Shown here piece by piece: positions 1-11,354 of a stretch of 26,245 bases of DNA. This stretch comes from Stephanodiscus triporus (lineage: Eukaryota; Bacillariophyta; Thalassiosirophyceae; Thalassiosirales; Thalassiosiraceae): assembly GCA_036939755.1 (NCBI GenBank), contig JALLAZ010000145.1:1-26245 (forward strand). The letters are read 5' to 3'. The position numbers and the translations under genes are program-made. How positions within the stretch are numbered: position 1 is the stretch's first letter; the number at the start of each line of letters is the position of its first letter. The notes below the pieces were generated by a model, which saw only the letters and a list, made by a program, of their open reading frames with translations, searched no databases and was not told where the DNA came from.

Positions 1-194
1 CGCATCCACCCGGCAACACACATACACAACCAACAAGTAATCATTTTCCTACCTAATTTACGTAAGTATTGGGGGGGGCACTACTTATTCCCTCAGCCTC
101 ATTGGGAGTAGTGGATAGAGCAAAGTAATAATTGTTTCTTAATTCTTAAGCAGTTATTCTCATCGCAAAAGACTAAATTCACCATCCCCCCCTG

Positions 195-1388
195 TCAGGT
201 GCGCGCTGAGTCCCAACCTTTATCCTTCTCACTGCTGCCAAGGATGTTGGCTGCAGTAGCATCGTCGCGATGGCCCGTAACCTTGTTGGCACAGGAGGAA
301 CTGGTGTGGTCCTTGCTGATGCGATGGCCGTGCATCCAACAGTAGTTCCCAGGGTGCGGAGTCTTTGTAGACCTCCCCCCTCCCCCCGGCGTCACCGCTG
401 GAGTCCCCGGTGCTTGAGTCCCCCTGCTGCGTGCCACCGCATCCACCAATTTCTTGTTGGCTGCAGTGAGCGTGCCGATGGTGACCATGAGAGCAAGATT
501 GGCTGACGCGAGCTGCTGGAGAACGGCCATGTTGTTTGTCGCCGCAAGCGCAAGGTTGTCAAGTACCGTCTCCAACTGTCCGATTGCAGGAGTCGCCGCA
601 GGTAGCACGCCGTGAGCCCCACCAAGAGGTTCGCCCCTCCCCTGATGCCAAGATCTGACGCTGGCGCTTGAGGTGCACAAGATGGAATGCCGTCTTCCAC
701 GCCACCCACATGCGTGAGGTGGAGGGGAGGCCCTCCCAATCGTCGACCTCATGCGGAAAATGTTGTACAGCAAGTACAGCCGCTGAGGCCATCATGACGA
801 GCTCGATGTCAGTGATGGGCATGCCAGCCCTCTTTGCCTTTTTTGTGCATCCTCCAGCATGATGATGTACTGGGGAATGCCGTCCGCTTGCACGTAGTAC
901 TGGTGCATGTTGGTGCGGAGGGAGATCATGTCGATGGCATACAGCCCCCCGCTGTTGGCATCGAGGAAGGAGATAATATTGAGGGCCAACACCTTTGTGT
1001 AGAAGGTGTCGGCATCCTTGAGGTTGTTGTACCAGACCTCGTCGACAACATCGCGAAGGAACTTGGCCGCCCCGCGTTTGGCCGCCTCAAAACTGGAGAA
1101 GTCGTCAAGGCGGGCTTTGTGGGTTGCCTCTGCATGAACACGAACAACTGTGGTGGCATCGTCCGCGATGCTGCCGTCATAGAGAGGGAGGCGGACGGGG
1201 CGTTTGAACGCGTTGCCGCCATGGTCGGCAGCATACCTCACGCCATCCGTGATGATGGTCATGAGGGAGTGGACGCCCCCGAGTTGATCGTAGGGGATCT
1301 CCATGAGGATCGGGAGCAGCGTCTCCCAGATTGACAGGAGATCGTTGCCCGTGGGCTTTCCCTTGATGGTGGGAAAAGCATGTGTGTG
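195..1388 (-). pseudogene. Copia-like retrotransposon gag, frameshifted
   Basis: This is a decayed nucleocapsid (gag) gene read on the minus strand through three frames. The N-terminal part (open from 1388, first ATG at 1304) contains 'FLRDVVDEVWYNNLKDAD' and 'AIDMISLRTNMHQYYVQADG'. The middle (822 to about 650) contains 'MPITDIELVMMASAAVL'. The C-terminal part (about 650 to 195) ends in a Cys/His zinc-knuckle-like segment, 'YCWMHGHRISKDHTSSSC', near residue 140 of that frame. Frames change at a homopolymer (T6 on plus, about 839-844) and in G-rich sequence near 635-655. From memory, this domain order matches gag proteins of Copia (CoDi) elements of diatoms. No protease, integrase or RT follows in positions 1-194, which are AT-rich, so the element is either truncated or continues outside the window. 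No LTR was recognised. It could equally be an active gag with sequencing indels. Confidence 0.75.
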
Positions 1389-1515
1389 TTAACTTGTCCT
1401 CCAGAGGTGAGGGCCATTTCCAATACTAAGGCTTACCACCTAGGAACTTGACTACTAGAATTAAAGCGAAACTAAGGATCACACCCTGAAATCCATTGTC
1501 TCGCACCCACAAGAC

Positions 1516-1880
1516 TTGGAATCAGTAATTATATCTACAGGACCGCATGCACGGCACGCTGCAAACCAACTACCAGATCACAACAGCTATGTGAAGAAGG
1601 CCAATCATCATTTTGAACTTGCAGCCATGGCAGGGCATGAAATGGCAAGGATATTGGGTTCATCGAGTACAGATCTGGTAATATGGAGCCAGCCATAAAA
1701 CATTGGATTATTCCGGCATCAGCTGGTGATAGGTAGTAAGTCAATGAGGAAGGGGGATTTGTACAAACTGATGTGTATGAGCTGGCGTTGAAAACCTACA
1801 AATATTGCTGCGAAGAGATGATGAGAAAAGCGAGGGAAGATGCTGCTTATTATCATGAAAAAGGGGTGACGCATGGGTAA
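1516..1880 (+). pseudogene. Sel1-repeat (TPR-like) protein fragment
   Basis: This is a broken remnant of a Sel1-like repeat protein, a family of alpha-alpha repeat scaffolds that is strongly expanded in diatoms. One frame carries 'KKANHHFELAAMAGHEMARILG' split across 1597-1662, with the Sel1 pattern of small residues and 'AMAGHxxAR'. The match continues in the next frame from about 1660 as 'GNMEPAIKHWIIPASAGD', which corresponds to the following helix pair. Two consecutive stops (TAG TAA at about 1732-1737) follow, then an open stretch containing 'VYELALKTYKYCCEEMM', ending at TAA 1878-1880. There is no convincing ATG upstream. One frameshift plus in-frame stops make it a pseudogene. The Sel1 assignment rests on remembered repeat patterns, not on a search. 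Confidence 0.65.
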
Positions 1881-1981
1881 GTAGGTGTTTTTAGATTGCC
1901 ATCCAGTGCATGTATTACAAACGATTCATGTATTTGTTACAGGGCTGCGCAGACGACTTTGTGGATAAATGGGGCGTTCTT

Positions 1982-3149
1982 CTATTGAGGAGGGAGGTCT
2001 TGCGTCAATTGCGCTTTATCCAACACAAAAGCCAACGCTTCCTTCATACGCTCTGGATGGGCATTGCCATTACTCGCCGCCATGACCTTGCCGATGTAGA
2101 ACTTGTTAATCTTCCACCTTTTCCTTTCATCCCCGAACTTGTATTGTTCTCTTTGTGCGGCATTTTGTGGGTCAAGTACCACTCTTTCACAAAGCTTGAC
2201 GAGCACGTCCCAATCGGAAACTACGCACCATCCGTGCTTTTCAGCAACAGCATTGGGATGGGAGTAGCGGCACGACGACTCTATATCTCCTTCCCGGTTT
2301 TCTCCTTCTTCGTCAAACATGACTGCGAGAACTTTCTTCGCCATGGAGGACGTGAGCATTCCATTGGCTACCATGGCAACGAGCGCGCCGAGCCGCTTGC
2401 CGTCCATGGTAGAATATTCGACCGAAATCGGATGGTCAAGTGTGGATGTTGCATTTGAGCCATCGTTAATATCATCAGTCTCTCCCCCCCCTCCTCCTCT
2501 CGCGGCACTTTTTTTTATAAGTGCAAATAGATCATTGCACAGCCAATTCGCGACCATCGTCGGCAGCACAGTTTGTGATTCATCGTCATCACTTTTGTTC
2601 AAGGATCGAAGCTCACTCCTCGCGAAAGTAAGAGCTTCCTCAAACAGGGCAATCGCCGGCGGATCGCTCGTGATGACTTGAGCAACGTCCTCTGTCAATC
2701 CATAATCACTCACGAGACGCGACCTCGCCGACTCGATGCTCTCAGGCATGAATCGTTCAACGTACTCTTGTATGGGGCATGACGACAACGCCGCCGACGA
2801 CGACTTTGCCATAATTTTCCCTTCAATGCCCAACGTTTCCTTGTCCAATATCAGGGGGGGGAGATCGGGTTCCGGAACGAATCGATAATCGATCGCATCC
2901 CCCTTGGCTCTGATGCAGAAAGTTTCCCCGCCCAACGGATGCGCTGGCGACGTAGGCTTGACAACGAACGTCCGGGTTTCCCTTCCCGTGGGCAAATCGC
3001 GTCGAGCCAGCTCGGACTGTCGCAAAGCCTCATATTCGGTCGCGGCAATGATCTGACGTAACGAATTGAGATTCTTGACCTCCACCCTGTGTCCAGTATT
3101 TGGAGGCAGATATTCGCCCCTTCTTGTTCGCGCCCTCAAATAAAGTTTT

Positions 3150-3182
<33 letters not shown>

Positions 3183-4399
3183 TTGTAGCCCAACGCGATG
3201 GGAGCGATGCTAACGTTCAAATCACACCTTAGACTCCCTTCCTCCATTCGTCCGTCGCACGACCCGACGTGTCTCAACAACGCGCGTATGCGTTCGACTG
3301 CACCCGCCGCCTCGTTCGCCGAACGGAGGTCGGGGTGGGAAACTATCTCGATGAGGGCGCATCCAGCACGATTGTAATCGATATACGACCGGGTCGTTGT
3401 TGTCGTTCCATCGGCCTCGGTCGCAGTCGTCGTCGTGGTCTTGCCTGTATCCTGCTCCAATTGGACGCGTTCTATCCGCAATGTAACAGGATGATGGACG
3501 TTTGCGGTTTCATAGTGTCGCGATGATACGTCATCATCATCATTAATGTTGACATTGTTGTTGTCGTCGACGTCTTTGTTATCAATATTTCCTACCCCTC
3601 TCCTCCGTTTCTTCGCTGTGTTACCCTCGCCCTTCTTAAGAAGTTGCCCGGCCCTGTGGGGCAGAAAAACAACCATGCCATCCCTGGCAAGAGGCCAACG
3701 CTGCTGGGTGATCTGATACCCCGACGGCAAATCCGGATAAAAGTAATGTTTTCGCTCGAACCTCGACACCCTACTTATATCGCAATTCAGCACGGCGCAA
3801 GCCAATATGGCGGAGTGGACGACATGTCGGGACACTGGCGCGGGGAGCGATCCCGGGAAGGCGATGTCGTACGCGTGCACCGATCCATTGGGTCTGCTGC
3901 TGCTGGCATCATCATCATAGTTGGCACGACGACGACGAGGACGACGAGTTGCAGTCGTCGTCCTGGGCGCAGACGAGAAGAGCTTGGCGGGCACATCGAG
4001 CTGGGCGTGTATCTCTATTCCTATTATTGTCTGGTAGAGCGGCCGACGAGTCTGTTGTCGAGTTGCGTCAGATGACGATGACGACGCTGACGCTGCTTCC
4101 GTTTTCGTTTCCAAGAAGACGATTCCCGTGTCGCGATCGTAGCGCAGCGACGATGATTGCGATGACGACGACGATGCCGACGACGACGACGACGACGACG
4201 ACGACGATAACGGGGAAATTGGCTGGGCGGTTGCTGCTCGCGCCGCCGTTGTCAACAAGGCGGAATAATAACAACGGGAAGGGGACAGACGCCGCAGGCG
4301 ACTATGCCGTCGATGACGAGGGGCAATGGCGCTCCCCAATGATTCGAGGCTGAAGCAATAGCGTCGGAGTGCCAAACAACGACAACGACAGATGATCAT
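1982..4399 (-). CDS. gatB: Glu/Asp-tRNA amidotransferase subunit B (GatB)
   Basis: GatB is the tRNA-dependent kinase and transamidase subunit of GatCAB. It activates mischarged Glu-tRNA(Gln) (or Asp-tRNA(Asn)) with ATP and amidates it with ammonia supplied by GatA. The 805-residue single-exon ORF carries family hallmarks: 'GIEIHAQL' near residue 127, 'YPDLPSGYQITQ', 'DYNRAGCALIEIVSHPDL', 'MEEGSLRCDLNVSI', 'VEVKNLNSLRQI' and 'YRFVPEPDLPPL', followed by a YqeY-like helical tail. Bacterial GatB is about 480 residues. The excess comes from a ~120-residue N-terminal extension and low-complexity insertions: poly-Ser at about residues 65-84, Asn/Asp- and Thr-rich linkers, and an Asp10 run encoded by a (GTC)n microsatellite near 3155-3183. 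The Arg-rich, acid-poor N-terminus (about 60 residues) suggests mitochondrial import; dual plastid targeting cannot be excluded. It is divergent from the P450 gene 141 bp away. Confidence 0.97.
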
Positions 4400-4540
4400 G
4401 ACGGACGAAGAGGCTGGGTGTGGCTGGATGGCTTGCCAGTACTACTGCGATACGTATCTACGATACATTCCCATAGGTACGATATGATAAAATCAATAGA
4501 TGGGCGACATGACACCGCTACATCGAAGACCTGATAAACA
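4400..4540. promoter_or_regulatory. Divergent intergenic promoter region, gatB / P450
   Basis: This 141-bp gap separates two start codons on opposite strands, so it must contain the 5' UTRs and promoters of both genes. It holds the perfect 10-bp palindrome GATACGTATC at 4449-4458, followed by related CGATAC and TACGATAT steps. Its core recurs in the MCD/MON1 divergent gap. No TATA box was assigned. Confidence 0.5.
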
Positions 4541-6193
4541 ATGATCAACGGCAGCATCTCCGCCCCGGTAAAGGGAGACTGGAGGGATGAACTCCTCCGC
4601 TATTTTGGGGTTGATCCGACTGCTTCCTGGACAACCAATGTTTGGGTATGGACCGCGATTGCGTTTCTATTCGCGGCGCTGGCCTATCTTTCGACTGCAC
4701 AACGTTCTGATAAGGAACGCTACCCACACCCTCTGCCTCCTCGGTCCACTCTCGGATTATTCGAGACACTTGAACACTGCAACTCTATCCATTTTCATGA
4801 ATGGAGCCTGGACTTGGCACGGAACCAAGGCAAGATTGTTGAATACAACTTTTGGCCGCTCATACGAGCACGGGTAATCGCCGTCAACGATCCCAAAGTG
4901 GCGAGGAAAATCCTGGAAAATCCGGAAAGCTCCAAGCCGAGAGAATTTTACGACTTCTTCGATGGTTTACTTGGTGGTACCGGATTTATAAGTGAAGAGG
5001 GCGATCGATACAAACATCCACGAAAGTCGGTCTCAATCGGAATCTCTCATTCAAACATGGACGATATGCTTACGAAAATGCATGCAGTGATGGATCAATG
5101 GATCACTGATAATTTGGGGAAGAACCAAGGAGACGTTTCGAATATTGACATAACAGTAGAAATGGAAAAAGCAACAATTCAGTCCATTGGTAAGATTGCG
5201 TTTGGGTACGATTTCTCGACGGAAGAAATTGAACGAACGCTTCACAATATCTTCAAAATTGCTGATGAATTTGGTCGTGCCTGCGAGAAGAATCCTGTCA
5301 GGAAAAGCCCCATTGGGGTTTTCCTCTGGGCTGCCAAGCGAGAGGCGTCACTTTGTGTCCAGGATATACGACGGCTAGTTCAAAACGTATTGGAAGCACA
5401 CCAAAAGAAGTCGGTTGACGAGCAAAAGAAAGTTATAGTTCTTAACGAGTTGAACACGCCTGGGAGGTATGGAACTATAGGTGGAGCTGATGCGTTGATT
5501 TCGGACATGACTCTGCTATTTTTTGCTGGATTTGATACCAGTAAGTTGACGTACTGCATGCAGTTATTGGTGATGGGAGGTGTTTGCTTCTGAATAATCT
5601 ATTCCTCACGGCATGAATTTCCAGCTGGAAATACAATCAGCTTTGCGCTAGTCGAACTGGCAAAGAATAAAGATGTTCAGACGCGACTGCGACAAGAGCT
5701 GCGTAGTGCATCAGCAGACCCTACCGATAAGAAACGACTTGTGGATAATTCACTGCTGAAACGAGTCATCAGGGAAACGATGAGATTGTGGCCTGTGGCT
5801 GCTGGAGGCGGCGCCCGTGTCATTCCACAGGACATGGTTGTTACTAGTTCTGATGGCTTGGGAGGGGAGCGTCTCATGACGATACCCAAGGGTACTATTG
5901 CTATGATGAACTCATATCCCATCATGAGGGACAAAGATACATTTGATCGTCCAGATGAGTGGCTCCCTAACAGGTGGGAATGTCCAAGTCAGGATATGAA
6001 TACAGCCTTCTTCCCGTTCATGGTTGGTCGGCGGTCTTGCCCGGGGCAGCTACTGGCGATGAGCGAGTCTGAAGTCTTCTTGGCTCGGTTAGTTATGGAT
6101 TACGAGTGGTCTCTTGTCAAGGAGACGCAGCCGGAGTACAACATTACTTTGATGATCATGGGAACTATTTTGCAGGCCATGAAAGTTGGTTAA
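4541..6193 (+). CDS. Cytochrome P450, membrane anchored, one intron
   Basis: This is a haem-thiolate monooxygenase of the ER or endomembrane type; the substrate is unknown. The CDS is join(4541..5540, 5625..6193), giving 522 residues. The intron is 84 nt with donor GTAAGT at 5541 and acceptor CAG ending at 5624, in phase 1. It lies inside the I-helix motif, and splicing yields 'FAGFDTTGNT' (about residues 328-337), the (A/G)GxxT oxygen-binding groove. A hydrophobic anchor, 'VWTAIAFLFAALAYLS', lies near residues 35-50. The ExxR pair is E384/R387 ('RETMRLWP'), then 'PDEWLPNRW' takes the PERF position, and the haem-binding loop 'FMVGRRSCPG' holds ligand Cys472. All expected motifs are present and the length is normal, so it should be functional. 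No P450 family number can be assigned by eye, although the motif set is typical of eukaryotic class II enzymes. Without splicing, translation stops at TGA 5591. Confidence 0.95.
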
Positions 6194-6777
6194 GCCTGGA
6201 GACAAGAAGTGAAGCGAGAGAATGGCTGTGTATGGCGTGAGAAAAAATTATGTGAAAATTATTCACGTATGTTCTTGCAATTTGAATGTGTCGAATCCTG
6301 AATTCCCACACAATTAATACGGTATCGTACTGCATAAGTAAGCAACGGAGGCATGCAACTGATAGGGTACTCTCTACTGAATTATCCTTCAATCACGGCC
6401 CCAGCCCCATGCCGTCCCTGATCCACACTTGTCCTTTCTCCATGGTCAACACAGACATTACCATCTCCATAATGCCTCAATCAATTCCTGTCAACGAATC
6501 CTCTTCGAAGTACGAGACAGGCTCGGGTCGTCGCTAAGAGAGGTGGTCGCTATGTACAATGCCGTAATTAGAGTACTAATTCCAATTCAGAGTTGGTAAA
6601 CCACATACGCACAAAACGAAATTTTCCTCGCGGTTATGACACCGACCCATCACATATCACCACACATCATCACTCACACACCGCGACGAGCCCCCGCCCG
6701 CCGCCCCCTCGGCTCCATCCCCAGCTCTTACAACATCGTTTTTCCACCAACACAATCATCTGAACGTATTAGTAACC
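6194..6777. other. Intergenic region, P450 to trigger factor
   Basis: I see no gene here. The first ~150 bp are AT-rich and would hold the P450 3' UTR. 'TTAATACGGTATCGTAC' at 6314-6330 resembles the ATACGTATCG motif of the two divergent promoters, with one inserted base. The last ~150 bp are CA- and C-rich (6640-6720) and presumably hold the trigger-factor promoter and leader. The ATG at 6778 sits in 'AACCATGGC', a good eukaryotic start context. Confidence 0.4.
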
Positions 6778-8748
6778 ATGGCGAAAGTTTCGCAGATGGC
6801 GCTGGCCGCCTGCCTCGCCGCTTCGGCGTTTCGCCTCGATGCCTTCACGGTGCCCCATCACGCGCCGGCGACATCGAGTCGAGGGGCCGTCTCCGCCGTC
6901 GCGAGGCCCTATCGCCCGGCACCCCCGACGCGCGAGCAGGGCGGCGGGCCGCTCCTCATGTCCTCCACGACCGACGAGACCAAGCCCTCCTCCCTCAGGC
7001 GACTACCCGACAGCGCCGTCGAGCTGACCCTGCACGTGCCCTCCAAGGCCACGTCGGCCGCGTACGACAAGACATTGTCCGAGGTCGCGAAGAAGGTCTC
7101 CATCCCAGGCTTTCGCAAGGGCGCGAAGATCCCCCCGCAGGTCATCGAGAACGCATGGGCCAAGCAGGGGGGGAGGAGGGTCCTCAAGACCATGGCCATC
7201 AACGCGATATGCGACGAGCTGATCGGGCGGACGCTCAAGGAGGAGTACGAGCTCGAGCCCATCGGCGCGCCGTCGCTGGTGACCCCGGCCGAGCAGCTCG
7301 CGGAGGGATTCGTGCCCGGGGAGGACCTCGAGGTGATCGTCAAGTGCGACGTGTGGCCCGAAATCCGGTGGAAGGACATCGAGGGACGGGAGAAGCCATA
7401 CATGGGGTTGGCGGGGAAGTACAAACGAAAGCCATTCAATCAGCAGCGCTTCGATGCGGCGCTTCGGGATCTCACCGAGAGGTATGCGAGGTTGGAGCCC
7501 TACGAGGATGAATCGCAGGCACTCGTCATGGGTGATGCATGTAAGGTGAATATGGTGGGTTACATGGCGACGGCCGATGGGGAGAAGGGGGAGCCGTTGC
7601 CCGATGCCGCGAGTGGGGATAATGTCGAGGTGATTTTGGGAGGCGGGAGGTATATGGCGGGCTTGGTCGAGGGATTGGAGGGCGGGAAGGTGGGGGAGAC
7701 CAAGACTGTGAATGTTCGTTTTCCCGATGTGAGTATGTTGTGTTTGGAATGTGTTCGTGTGAGGATATGTTATGCTTGAAGGACTCTTCGAGGACATTTG
7801 CTAATATTCATTGACATTCGTTGAAAGGCCTTGAAAAACAAGGACCTTGCTGGGAAAAAGGCTATTTTTGACGTTACCATCCTTTCGGCGTCCAAACGCG
7901 TACTCCCCGAAATCAATGATGAATTCGCCGACCAAGTCCGCCCGGGCCTCACCGCGGAAGCCCTCCGCTATGAGCTGATCAAGGCCGTCGACGCCCAAGA
8001 TGCGCAGGAGTACATGGGCGCGCGTAACGAGGCCCTGGCCAAGGCCCTCTCCGATTGCATGGACGTTGACATTCCCGACACGTTAGTTACCAACCAGGCG
8101 CGCGAAAAGTATGCCCTCATGATGACCGACATGCGCGACAGCGGCATGGCTGACGAGGAGATCAAAAAGCTCATCTCGCCCGAGAACTTCATCAAATATA
8201 AGGATATTGTCAAGGCGGACATTATTCGTGATTTTAAGGTTAGCATGGCCGTTGATGAGATTGCACGTCTCGAGAATATCCAGGTGCCCGCCTATCAGGT
8301 TGAGGAACAGATTCAATCGCTGAAGGATCAGGCTACCAAGGAGGGCACTGCAGCAAATGACATGGATGACGAACAAATCAGAAGGAAGGTCGAGTCCACG
8401 TTGGAACGGCGTATGGTTTATGATCTCCTGGCAGATGCGGCCATTTTGGAGGTGGAATATATTGATGATGAGATTTTTGATGAGGCGTTGATGGAGAAGT
8501 TGGCCGCGGAGAGTTTGGAGCGGGAACTCGCAGAAGACGGTAAGCAACTGAAAGATATTGTCGCCCCAACTGCCGCCAAAACTGCTGTTGACGAAAGCAC
8601 TGAAGAGGCTGCAGAAGCTGTAATAGAGCCAGCCATGGCAACAAAGGAGGAGGACTTGGAACTTACTACACAGGTCATTTTGAATTTCATCAACTCGCAG
8701 TCTGACAATGATGGTGTTGTGGATGATGATGATGACGACGAACTGTAA
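6778..8748 (+). CDS. tig: Plastid-targeted trigger factor (PPIase chaperone)
   Basis: Trigger factor binds the ribosome exit site and folds nascent chains; this copy would serve the plastid ribosome. The CDS is join(6778..7728, 7828..8748), giving 623 residues. The 99-nt intron (GTGAGT at 7729, AG at 7826-7827) is in phase 0. Residues 1-22 form a signal peptide ending in 'FRLDA', followed by 'FTVPHHAP'. Phe at +1 is the hallmark of the diatom bipartite plastid presequence, and the mature start is probably near 'LLMSS' at 59-63. Domains in order are: the ribosome-binding domain with signature 'IPGFRKGAKIPP' (109-120), an FKBP-type PPIase domain (about 250-345, 'ILGGGRYMAGLVEGLEGGKVG') spanning the intron, and the helical C-terminal chaperone arms. 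Bacterial trigger factor is about 430-450 residues. The excess is the presequence and an acidic tail ending in a run of Asp residues. Confidence 0.95.
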
Positions 8749-9544
8749 ATAAATGCCTGGGTGTATTGAAGGCGATTCGGATCATGTGTCTGTGGAGATA
8801 TGGATCTGAACAAAATGAACTGGTATAAGAGAAAGTATTTTTTCAGCTCTAACGACATTTTTCTATTGTTGTCTTCTTAATGACTGCACCGAACAGTGTA
8901 GTTGTTAGTACTCTGGGGCTGTGCAATGATTTATGATTTGTTCATTCCCTTGTATGAGGATGGCTACAGTGAACTTAATTGGCTCTGTATTATGGCAATG
9001 ACCAGCAATGGACGTGCACTATGTTGCCATCATCAATTAGTCCTGACTAAAACCATATTTAGATTAAGACAACGTTTTGGTCATAATTAATTAAACCAAG
9101 CTACACTACATACCGTTCTTTTAGATCTTATATGGCCATTTTTATGATAGATTCCTGTCAACCACAATTAATAAATTTGATCTGACACCCTATGCCCGCA
9201 ACCTCAACCAACCTATCGCAATCCTGACCTTGGCTGGAATGAGTGGATCCATTGGGCTCATTCAGAAAAGCAACTGGCCCCACCATGAAATTGGTGCTTG
9301 ATTGATGGTTGACAAGATGCGTCAACCATCAGTGTAGTTAAACAAATGCTAATATAGCAGGAGGGGGCTGTTAAGGTTCTGGCTGAAATCCTAACTGTAG
9401 TTAAATGTGAAAGAAGAGAGAAATGTCTCCTATGAGTCAGGCTCCCACATAAGGTCAATGATAGCCATCTTTCATTGGTAAAGTCATCATGTGCATGAGT
9501 TGTGGAAATGAAAAATTGAATAGAAATTTCTCAGCAGATGCTAC
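8749..9544. other. AT-rich gap, no gene recognised
   Basis: There is no credible coding sequence. The proximal part would be the trigger-factor 3' UTR. The only structure noted is a perfect 11-bp inverted repeat (arms 9303-9313 and 9321-9331, 7-nt loop). Confidence 0.4.
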
Positions 9545-11010
9545 CTGCGTGGTGATGGTTCTATATGCCCATCCATTGCATATGAAGGTTGTCAAACACC
9601 TAGTATATGTATGATAAGGATGTTTGATCCACTGTAAATGGGTATAAAGCTTAGTTGTTTGCATAATGGTACATTTTGTAACCCAGCAGTGTACCAGGAA
9701 TTTTCCTCATGTCCCAAGTTTTGGCATGCACCTGCCTTGATAACAGAGTGATGTTTGTTCAATATGCCCATCCATTGCATACGAAGGAGGGCAAACACCT
9801 TGTATATTTATGGCATGGATCCACATTGGATTGGTATAATGCTTAATTATTTTCATAATGGTCCATTTTGTAACTCACCTGTGACCCAAGAATTCACCTC
9901 GTGTCCCAAATCTTGGCTTGCTCTTGGGGTGATAAGTGAGTGATGATGGTTCTATTTGCCCATCCATTTCATATGATGGTGGTCAAACACCTTGTATATG
10001 TATGACATGGATGTGTGATCCACTTTGGGTGGGTCTTAAGCATGGTTTGTGATCAAACAGCAAACCAACAAGCCTTTACCCAGTTCCAAAATCTTGGTCA
10101 AGACTTGCAATGAAAACATAGTGATGATGGGGATTGTGTCATATATGCCCATCCATTGCATATGAAGGTTGTCAAACACCTTGTATATGTATGACATGGA
10201 TGTTTGATCCACTTTGGATGGTTGTAAAGCTTAATTATTTGCATAAAGGTACATTTGTAACTCACCTGTGACCCAAGAATCCCCTCCTCATGTCCCAAAT
10301 TTCGGCTTGCTCTTGGGGTGATAGTAAGTGAGTGATGATGGTTCTATATCCATATGCACATCCATTGCATATGAAGGTGGTCAATCACCTTGTATATGTA
10401 TGACATGGATGTGTGACCCTTTTTGGGTAGGTCTTAAGCCTCAATCATTGCAAGAGGACATGGTTTTTGTGATCAAACAACAACCCAGGCTTTTGATCCA
10501 GCAGTTCCAAAATCTTGGTCAAGACTTGCAGTGGAAACATAGTGATGATGGTGTCATATGCCCATCCATTGCATATGATGGTTGTCAAACACCTTGTATA
10601 TGTATGACATAGCTGTGTGATCAGCTTCGAATGGGTGCAAAGCTTAATTTTTTGCATAATGGTATGGATTGTAGTCCAGAAGTGACCCAGCAGGCTTTCT
10701 GCTGACGAGATTTCCCAAATTTTGGCATGCACTTGCCAATAATGGAGTGATGATGGATTTAGATGAACATCATTTGCATATGACAGTTGCCAAACACCTT
10801 GTATATATATGGCATGGATGTGTGATCCTATTTGGCTGGTTGTAAATGCTCATCAGTTGCATAATGGTACATTTTGTTGCCTAGTAGTGACCCAGATTTC
10901 TGCAGCTTGCACCTGCACCTGGGCTGATATTGGAGTGATGATGGATCCATATGCACAACAATTGCATATGAAGGCTTCAATGAAGTTATTATTACATGGA
11001 TGTGTGATCG
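9545..11010. repeat. Tandem array of ~200-bp units, subfamily A
   Basis: About eight head-to-tail diverged units are present. The anchor 'CCATCCATTGCATATGAAGG' or a close variant recurs near 9568, 9762, 9957, 10145, 10355, 10557, 10764 and 10950, giving periods of 186-210 bp. Other conserved blocks within each unit are 'GTCAAACACCTTGTATATGT', 'GACATGGATGTGTGATCC', 'TTGCATAATGGTACATTTTG' and 'GACCCA..TGTCCCAAATTTTGG'. All units share one orientation. Short open frames in the array are repeat-phased and frequently interrupted, so I do not treat it as coding. It looks like satellite-like DNA with a nucleosome-scale period. Confidence 0.9.
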
Positions 11011-11353
11011 TTCAACAAGTATGTTGTACTCTGTCCCTCAAAAACCATGGACTGGTTTTGATCCTAGCTGGAGCACACATTTCTACGGCACTGTAATGTT
11101 TCAAAACATTTAGTGTCTAAATTTACTGTATCTTGAAGTACTAGTACTAACTTCTTATCCTACCTAAGTAGCGCACACTAGTGTGCAAAAATGCATATTT
11201 TGCCCCCTCAAAATGAAGGCCAAGCCTAACAACACCTCCCCTGTGCATTGCAAGGTGTCAGCCGTGCTTGGGGGAAGCAGGAGTAGGGGGTCCGGTGGGT
11301 CCTCTCCCGCCAAATAGTTTTTGCTCTGGCGGGAACGTGAAACTATGAAAAAA
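11011..11353. repeat. Non-array insertion splitting the tandem array
   Basis: The ~200-bp periodicity stops here: consecutive anchors at about 10937 and 11396 lie 459 bp apart. The sequence resembles neither subfamily. Its right end (11282-11353) is a 72-bp repeat found inverted at 19469-19542. No terminal inverted repeats or target duplication could be assigned by eye. An ambiguous base at 11354 marks the right junction, so the boundary may be an assembly join rather than a biological insertion. Confidence 0.6.
11282..11353 (-). repeat. 72-bp dispersed repeat, copy 1 (inverted to copy 2)
   Basis: The reverse complement matches 19469-19542 with only a few differences, covering 'TTTTTTCATAGTT', 'CGTTCCCGCCAGAGCAAAAA', 'CTATTTGGCGGGAGAGGACC' and 'ACCCCCTACT'. 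It contains an internal 8-bp inverted repeat, TCCCGCCA/TGGCGGGA, with a 14-nt loop. Both arms resemble E2F-type TTTGGCGGG sites. Confidence 0.9.
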
Positions 11354-11354
11354 N

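Noticed and set aside
195..773. Whole 192-residue minus frame as an independent gene
   Set aside because: Its first ~55 residues are out of frame relative to the gag reading in 559-822. Only the C-terminal part belongs to the gag pseudogene.
6636..7511. 291-residue open frame overlapping the trigger-factor 5' end
   Set aside because: It is an out-of-frame shadow opened by GC-rich codons; the +1 frame encodes a clear trigger factor with a conserved domain order.
11012..11160. Stowaway-type MITE suggested by a 'CTCTGTCCCTC' start
   Set aside because: No matching inverted terminus or TA duplication was found at the other end.
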